A stretch of DNA of 64,000 nucleotides from Phoenix dactylifera. Taxonomy: Eukaryota > Streptophyta > Magnoliopsida > Arecales > Arecaceae. Below, in pieces: positions 57,175 through 64,000 of the stretch; positions within the stretch are counted from its first letter, which is position 1, and the number at the start of each line of letters is the position of its first letter. The position numbers were made by a program, and so were the translations under genes. The DNA is taken from the NCBI RefSeq assembly GCF_009389715.1, contig NW_024067823.1, forward strand, positions 62,001 through 126,000, given 5' to 3'. The notes under the pieces are model-generated. The model was not told the origin of the DNA, searched no databases, and saw only the letters and a program-made list of their open reading frames with translations.

Positions 57175-57641
57175 TTAGAATAATTTCAAAATATGGGCAT
57201 ACACTGATTGCGTATTTTTGTTTTATAAAACGGGTTAGACGTATGGCTCAGAATGGTACTATGATTAAGCCCAATATGATGTGTGATCATTTTGTTTTAT
57301 GGGCTTTGGTGCACCTTGGATGTATAGGATTGAGTCCTATTTATTGTGGTACTTTTGGTATGTAGGCCAGGAAACCCAATTAGGGTTTTGGAGCCTTTAA
57401 TGGGAAGGCTCCTCTATGTTTCCTATATATAGGCTAGGTCCCCCTCTCCTCTCCATATGGTTGATAGCTTGCCCCATTGACGGCTATCTTTTGTGAGGAG
57501 CAAGGAAGGGAAGATCCAGCCGCTATTATTCCAGGTGATTGAAGAACGTATTCAATATGTCTTCCGCAGGTATATCTCTCAAACTTGAATACGGCATTAT
57601 TGTGATTCTAAATCTTAGCATGTTATTATTTATGACTAACA
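57175..57641 (+). repeat. 5' LTR of the TAR-like copia (467 bp)
   Basis: TGTTAGAATAATTTC at the start and GACTAACA at the end. A TATA box (CCTATATATAGGCTAG) lies at about 57421-57436. Positions 57175-57385 repeat at 63790-64000. Confidence 0.9.
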
Positions 57642-57643
57642 AT

Positions 57644-57656
57644 TGGTATCAGAGCC
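57644..57656 (+). promoter_or_regulatory. Primer-binding site of the TAR-like copia
   Basis: TGGTATCAGAGCC, two bases after the LTR end; tRNA-iMet type. Confidence 0.9.
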
Positions 57657-59402
57657 TCCATGCTAAGATTAGAGTCCTTCATACACAATTATGATTTCAT
57701 CTGGACTTACAGATTAATTTTATGCATTGGTGAATGGATCTTCTGCATAGATCTGCATACACAGATTTTTTATTGATAATCAAATATCAGATTTGATTTT
57801 AATTTAAATCTGCCATTGTATATTATTTTCGGATTAAAAAAAAAAAAAACTTAATTTTTCCTTCTCCCGCATACATCCTTCATCTTCTTCCCGTTCTACA
57901 ACTCCTCTCTTCATGGGCTAAAAGAAGAAGAAGATGAAGGATGGCAAGGGGCCTTCCTCGCCGCTGGCCGGCGCCTCTGTGCCGTGCGACGGCCGGCGGA
58001 AGGAGGCCGAGGCGGCTCGCCCGCCACCACCGCGGGCGGACGGCCGCCCTACGGCGCCACAGCAGGCGGACGCCGCCGCCGCTGCGGGCCGCGGGCGCGT
58101 CCCAAGCCACCCCACGGCCGGCCGCAGGCCGTGGGGCCTCGCGGCGACGCCGTCAGGTCCCCGGGAGGCGGACGGCATGGTCCCGCGGCTGGGAAGCCGG
58201 GGGCGCGTCCCAAGCCACCCCACGGCCGGCCGCAGGCCGTGGGGCCTCGCCGGGACGCCGCCAGGCTCGGCCGTGGGGGCCCTCTCCCGGCCACCCCACG
58301 GCCGGCCGCGCGTCTCAGGGCGTCGCGGCGGCCCGGCGGGTGGCTGCCATGGGAGGCAGCCACGGGTTGCTTCCATCCCCCCCCCCCCCCCCCAAAAAAA
58401 AAAGGGGCGGCGGCCGTGAAGACTGAAGAGGAAGAAGGTGGAGAGGGAGAGAATAGCTTAGGTTTTTTTTTTTTTCTTTTGCTTGGGCTTAAGCTTGGGT
58501 TTTGGTTTTGGGCTTGCAAAGCCCAATCTGAATAAGTCCATGATTGCAGGTGGGCCTTTTATTTAGTCAGCCCATGTTTATTTCATTTGCATTTTATCTT
58601 AATGGATCAGAATGGGCTTCGGCCTGGGGCAAAGAGTTAGTAACCCATTTAATTATTATTTAAATACTGAATAATTTGAATTAGGCCCTCATGCATATTG
58701 ATTATTGAAGTGTTAAATTTTGGGCATATATTTTGGACATATCTTGCTACCATATATGCCTTGAATTTTGTGATTAATATTTTTTGTTTAAATCACATAT
58801 GATTTTGATTATGACTATAGCATGTTTAATGGTTATGATTTTGTCACATAACTATCATTTTGTGATTAAAATTTGTTGGGCATAAAGACTATCCTTATTT
58901 TTCCATTAAGAGAATATTTTGAAATTGAAGTGGGTGGTAGCCACCAAAGTGGCACACTCACTGATATTTATCTAATTTTCTCAAAAAAAAAAGGGGTAGC
59001 ATTGCATTTTTTTTAGATTATTGCATGCAATATCTTGCCCGAAGGTGTTATTGTGTATGATGATTTAGAAAAATGACATGAAGTGATTAATGGGATTGCA
59101 TTAGCTTAGAATCATTCTTCTGCCCAAAGGCGATGGTGTTTCGAAAGCTGATATGACTTTGTTAATTGGCTTCATGATATGTTTTAAGAGTACCTTATAG
59201 CGTGTTGTATTGTTAGCCCAAAGGTGACTTTACAATGATGCACCAAGGCTCTTACCGTAATTAGACTTATATGTTTTTCAAGTTGATTACGGACTATCTA
59301 ATTAATAGCCCAAGTTGATTAGATAGATATGTTATCATCCATTGATTGCATGCATCATATTTGGATGATATTAAATAAAATATGTTGTTTCCGCAGTTTT
59401 GA
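57657..59402 (+). other. Long leader of the TAR-like copia with a GC-rich hairpin block
   Basis: No gene. A GC-rich island (57940-58372) contains two near-identical 108-bp units (from 58093 and 58201) and a partial third (about 58288). Each holds CCCCACGGCC, a 7-nt gap and GGCCGTGGGG, a 10-bp hairpin. Long frames in several phases over the island are compositional. The remainder is AT-rich with GGGCTT-type phrases. Confidence 0.7.
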
Positions 59403-59480
59403 ATGCCTCTTCTCTTTTCAAGCCAATTGTCTGCTATTGAAACCTTGACTGAAAATAATTATGTGAGATGGAAGATAGCA
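59403..59480 (+). mobile_element. gag start of the TAR-like copia (only the first codons remain)
   Basis: The plus frame from ATG at 59403 includes LSAIETLTENNYVRWK, a standard copia gag opening. The similarity stops at about 59480, where unrelated sequence begins. Confidence 0.7.
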
Positions 59481-60505
59481 CCATCCTAACCTGTGAAACC
59501 AAATCGTCGTGAGATAAGATATTGAATTATGCTCTATTAGCTTAGCATAACTATAGCTCACCGATCTCCAATTGAAACTAGCTACATCATATGCATCAAA
59601 CTTAAAATGCCTTGTAGTGCCTGCTGGAAGCCCTGGCAACATTAAGAAAATGCTGAAGGCAAGAAGAAAAGTTTCCATGCAGAATGCTGGATGAGGAAGA
59701 ACGGCACCCATCCCTTTGCTACTCGTTTAAGACTCGCTAGTGGATAGATTGAGTAGGTGACATACGTTGAACATTGAATACTGGATACTGCACACTGGTG
59801 TCCTATTTCCTCAAGCATGGGCCTTACTCGGTTGTCCCTAGCGTTGGGTCAGTAGAACTTTAGAGTGCTCACAAAGAAAGAATGCTTTTTAATGTGCCCA
59901 ACGTTAGATTACCAAAACAACCTTCACCAGTCCGGAGTCTCTCTAGTTCATGACATGAACTGAAGGGTGCAGCTCAATGACCCACCATCTGCTGTGAGTA
60001 AGAATGGCGTGGATGTACTATATGAGTCCTACAACCTATACCTCTTCTATATTTGTGTCATCTTATTATAACCGAGGCATAAATGGTAATGAATGGATGA
60101 ACAAGACCCTTCAGCTAGTAATATGTACATCATAAGGAGAGAATTAAGACTGATATGATTACTACTACTGCATGGTAAAAGGGCCTTTTTTGTAATCCTT
60201 TGGATACCCTTTTGTTTTGGGATTTTAGCTTAGAAGGGTGCGGTTGTTGCAATGAAACCTCTGCAGTCACCAACTTCTAGAGGGAATTTGATTAGTCTTG
60301 GTAATCAAAGGGAGACCGCCCAACCCTAATAATTACAAGAACTAATAGTGGTAACAACCCTAGCATCTAATCATTAGAAACAAAAAAAAAAAAAACTTAA
60401 TTGCTTATATTATACAATGCCATTCTGCTGGCTTCCCATATTGGCTGGTAAGAAGTTCCTCTATATTATGGCATAAGCATTTAGGGCACATTTCAAAAAA
60501 AAAAA
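59481..60505 (-). pseudogene. Host gene fragment resembling laccase promoter and first exon, inside the copia
   Basis: On the minus strand, ATG at 59678 opens METFLLAFSIFLMLPGLP, a signal peptide, followed by AGTTRHFKF, matching the mature N-terminus of plant laccases (secreted multicopper oxidases; TTRHYKFNV), where their first intron usually lies. Similarity ends near 59595, and an acceptor-like TTTCACAG lies at 59491-59498. The rest up to 60505 would be promoter and 5' UTR; it carries no copia motif. No copper-binding His motif is present because only exon 1 is covered. The match is short (about 28 residues), so the family call is moderate. The fragment replaces most of gag and protease. 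Confidence 0.5.
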
Positions 60506-60506
60506 A

Positions 60507-63193
60507 AAAAAACGAATAGAGAGATTGATGAAAGTTGAGATTCTACCCTCTTTGAATTTTTCGGACTTTGACACTTGCATAGATTGCATAAGGGGAAGCT
60601 GACTAAAACTACAAGAAAGGGATCCAGTAGAAGCGATGGTCTTTTGGATCTAATTCACACCGATATTAGTGGACCGTTACTTTCTACTATATGTGGGAAC
60701 AAATATTTCATAACCTTCATTGATGATTTTCCGCATTATAGTTATGTTTACTTGAGTAATGATAAATCTTTCACTCTTGAGAAATTCAAGATATTTAAAA
60801 TGGAAATAGAAAAGCAATGTGGGAAGAGTATTAAAATTGTGAAATCTGACCGTTGTGGTGAATACTATGGTAAGTATGATGAGTCCGATCAAAACATGGG
60901 TGATTTTGCGAGATTTTTACAAGAATGTGGGATAGTTCCGTAATACACAATACCAGGAATAGCTGAGCAAAATGGTATTTCTGAAAAGCATGATCGGACT
61001 CTGAAGGATAAGGTTAGCAGTATGATTAGTAAAACAAATTTTCCATAATTCTTATGTGGTGAAGCATTGAAATCTGTCGTATACATTCTGAAAAAGGTTT
61101 CTAGTAAAGCTGTTGAGAAAACTTCTTTTGAATTGTAGACAAGACGTGAACCCAATTTAGCCCATTTTAGAGTTTGGGGCTGCCTAGTTGAAGTTAGGAT
61201 TTATAATCCTACTGAAAAGAAATTAGATCCCAAATCTACACCAGAATTTATAGATCAAAGGGCTATAAGTTCTATAGTCCTAATCATGGCACCAAAATTA
61301 TTGAGTCCATTATGGAGAAATTTCTTTCTTGTACTTGGTACTAGTGGGAGTTCTGTATTAAAGAAAACATTTACAGAACCGAGTCAAGTTGTGGTTTCAA
61401 TTTTCGTTGTACAAGAAAGAGTTATTTTTCAGCTGATTGCCACGGTTCATGAAGAACGTGGGCATCAAGAAGAGCCTCACGTTCCTCCTTCAACAGTGGT
61501 TGAGTTAGTTTTTTGAACCACAGGTTAGGAGACCACAAAAAGAAAGAAGGTCTGCCTTGCCTAATGACTATAATGTCTACTTACTCGAGAGTGATTTTAA
61601 TATTGGGCATAATATTGATCTTGTCTCTTTTAATGAACATTAACAAGACTTGATTTAGATAAATGGCTGAATGCCATGGAAAATGAAATGCTTTCTATAA
61701 AGAGAAATGGAGTTTGGGAACTTGTTGAACTTCCACCACATGTTAAGGCCATAGGTTGCAAATAGGTTTACAAATTCAAGTAAGACTCAAAAGGGAATAT
61801 TGAACCACAAAAAGCTAGATTGGTTGCAGGGTTCACTCGTCGAGAGGGCATCGACCATAATGAGACTTTTTCACCGGTTTCATCCAAGGATTTCTTTAGA
61901 ATTATCATGGCACTTGTAGCACACTATAATTTGGAGTTTCATTAAATGGATGTTAAGACAATGTTTTTAAATGGAGATCTCTATGAAGAAGTTTACATGA
62001 GGCAACCTGAAGGTTTTGTCGTAGAAGAAAAGAAAAATTTGGTGTGTAAGTTGAACAAATCCATATATGGGCTCAAGCAAGCATCCCGATAATGGTATTT
62101 GAAATTTGATGAAGTTGTGCTTCTCTTGTTTTTGTTGAAAATACAGTGGACCAATGCATTTATCTCAAGATCAATGGGAGAAAATTCATTTTTCTTATTT
62201 TGTACGTGGATGATATTTTACTTGCCAGTAGTGACTAAGGTTACTTCATGAGACAAAGAAAATATTATCTGCTAATTTTGAAATGAAAGATCTTGGGGAA
62301 GCTTATTTTGTACTTGGAATTGAAATACAGTGTGATAGAGACCGTAGCTTGTTTGGTTTTCACAGAAGACATACATACGACGTATCCTAGAGAGTTCCAA
62401 TATGCAAAAGTGTGCACTTAGTGATGTACCTATTGTAAAAGGGGATAAGTTTAGCAAATCCCAATGTCCAAAGAATAAACTTGAAAGGAAATCTTTGAAG
62501 AACATACCGTATGCAAGTGTTGTAGGGAGCCTGATGTATGCTCAAGTTTGCACTAGAGCAGACATAGCCTATGCAGTGAGTGTCTTTTGTAGATTTTAAT
62601 CGAATCCAGGACAAGAGCATTAGAAAGCAACTAAGAAAGTTTTGAGATTATCGAAAACGACTGAAGGTTATATGCTTACCTTTCAGCGTACAGATCATCT
62701 TGAGGTGGTAGGCTACTCAGATTTTGATTTTGTAGGATGTCAAGATAATCTGAAGTCAACTTCAGGTTATATTTTTATAATGACTGGTGGTGCTATTTTT
62801 GGGAAAGGTATTAAGCAAACTCTAGTGGCTTCTTCTAACATGCAGGCTGAATTTGAGGCATGTTATGGAGCTACAGTCCAAGCCATTTGGTTGAGGAATT
62901 TTATTTCAGGACGGAAAGTTGTTGATTCCATCTCGAGACCAATTACCATCTATTGTGATAATAGTGTAGCGGTATTCTTTTCAAAGAATAACAAGAGTTC
63001 TGGTGGCTCTAAGCATATAGACATCAAGTACTTAGTGGTCAAAGATAAAGTTAAAGAAGGGCAGAAAAAAATAGAACATATAAATACAGAGGCAATGATT
63101 GTAGACCCATTGACTAAAGGACTCGCACCAAAAGTCTTTAAGACACATATTGCAAATATGGGCATTGTGGAAACTTTTGATATTTTTGGTTAG
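60507..63193 (+). mobile_element. pol remnant of the TAR-like copia
   Basis: Begins in the pre-integrase segment (RIERLMKVEILPSL, DFDTCIDCIRGKL), then integrase core (LDLIHTDISGPL, FITFIDDF), RT around 61660-62390 (a WMPWKMKC-like start region and a FLILYVDDILL-type active site near 62200), and RNase H (SDFDFVGCQDNLKSTSGY, YCDNSVAVF, KHIDIKYLVVKDKV, DPLTKGLAPKVF) ending at 63193. Lineage signals in RNase H fit TAR/Tork. Fossil, with several breaks. Confidence 0.85.
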
Positions 63194-63789
63194 TGGGAGT
63201 TATTTATGTAAAAGAATTATGTTTTAGCTTGATCCCCTTTACAGGGTACGTAAGCAACCCATATGCTTCGGGTACAGCCTCTTCCAATAATAATAATATT
63301 TATTTTTCTATTTATAATTCTGTATTTTGTGCACAGAAATTATAATTATGTTTGAGCATGCATTTCACATATGTCTTTTATTATGATATCATTTTGATCT
63401 CGAGATATAATGCATAAAGACATGATGTGAGTCTCTTTTGAGATATGTAGCTTCTTTTGAAGCATTTATGAGGACCAATATGAATTAGCACACCTTTGAT
63501 CACATTTTGGTGCTAAGTTCATACTACATACTACCACATTGGTTGGAGGATGGGGATCCATGTCGATAAGGATGTTAGCATTTGTAGCTGTGGAGTGGTC
63601 TTACATCGATTAAATGGTGTAACGACTTCCATGTTCAATGTTGATGTTCTTGTTGGACCGGATCATGTATCCAAGGTGATTATCATTTGAGCTATATGTG
63701 TGGCCACTTTTGTAGTCTAACCCGAGAGTCGTTTTCAAAACAAAGTTTTTAAATTAATATGACAATCCGTGTTCGCCCAAGTGGGAGAA
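63194..63789 (+). other. 3' untranslated region and polypurine tract of the TAR-like copia
   Basis: No gene. AAGTGGGAGAA at 63779-63789 directly precedes the 3' LTR. Confidence 0.7.
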
Positions 63790-64000
63790 TGTTAGAATAA
63801 TTTCAAAATATGGGCATACACTGATTGCGTATTTTTGTTTTATAAAACGGGTTAGACGTATGGCTCAGAATGGTACTATGATTAAGCCCAATATGATGTG
63901 TGATCATTTTGTTTTATGGGCTTTGGTGCACCTTGGATGTATAGGATTGAGTCCTATTTATTGTGGTACTTTTGGTATGTAGGCCAGGAAACCCAATTAG
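63790..64000 (+). repeat. 3' LTR of the TAR-like copia (first 211 bp)
   Basis: TGTTAGAATAATTTC onward; I see no differences from 57175-57385. Confidence 0.95.

Larger units (their letters stand above)
57175..64000 (+). mobile_element. TAR/Tork-like Ty1-copia retrotransposon relic, right LTR cut by window end
   Basis: 5' LTR 57175-57641, primer site at 57644, long leader, a scrap of gag (59403-59480), a foreign insert (59481-60505), pol remains (60507-63193), polypurine tract (AAGTGGGAGAA, 63779-63789) and 3' LTR from 63790. The two LTRs look nearly identical over the 211 bp visible, which suggests a recent insertion or conversion, although pol is clearly broken in several places. It must have moved with borrowed proteins if it moved in this form. 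Confidence 0.85.

Noticed and set aside
57880-58535. Six overlapping frames of 150-180 codons in the copia leader
   Set aside because: A GC-rich island lacks stops in all phases; Pro/Arg/Gly-rich products with no domain.

Overview
The window is repeat-rich nuclear DNA from a flowering plant, most likely a monocot. The resistance genes seen are non-TIR (coiled-coil NB-ARC-LRR, RGA type), and the mobile elements are typical plant lineages: Sirevirus and Tork/TAR-like Ty1-copia, Tekay-like Ty3 LTRs, CACTA and hAT. Little of the sequence is host gene. The species cannot be fixed from the sequence alone.

Layout. 1-9113 is a minus-strand Sirevirus-type copia relic whose far end lies off the window. 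9114-10127 is a tandem array of a tiny LTR element (TRIM/SMART-like; 284-bp LTRs, 60-bp interiors). 10128-13469 is the 3' part of a Tork-like copia with its 3' LTR. 13470-15776 is a long minus-strand LTR inserted in a resistance gene. 15777-26612 is that resistance gene (minus strand, broken), split again by a complete 9,905-bp CACTA transposon (15935-25839, 31-bp perfect TIRs, TSD TTC) with two genes whose exons join in frame. 28705-28892 is the last exon of a stress-responsive A/B-barrel (HS1-like) gene, with one frameshift.

29231-43616 is a nest of LTR elements. An older minus-strand LTR holds a complete non-coding LTR element (31004-43017, TSD AAGAG). The right LTR of that element holds a 4,410-bp near-palindrome (37997-42406, TSD ATAAA) that looks like an LTR joined head-to-head with an inverted copy of itself. 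46384-49444 is a second, nearly complete resistance gene (CNL) on the minus strand with two frame changes. 51055-52052 is a non-autonomous hAT element (8-bp TSD). 52435-56050 is a diverged tandem triplication. 57175-64000 is a TAR/Tork-like copia relic whose interior carries GC-rich hairpins and a piece resembling the first exon of a laccase gene.

How it fits together. The host scaffold seems to be a pair of duplicated minus-strand CNL genes with an HS1-like gene between them. Successive insertions expanded and broke it. The CACTA element and the inverted-LTR insertion look youngest, from perfect TIRs and nearly identical arms. The elements most worth a second look are the 4.4-kb inverted-LTR insertion, the CACTA with two open genes, the tandem mini-LTR array with a tRNA-like promoter across its LTR/primer-site junction, and the GTCGAC/GACGTC palindrome clusters shared by unrelated LTRs.
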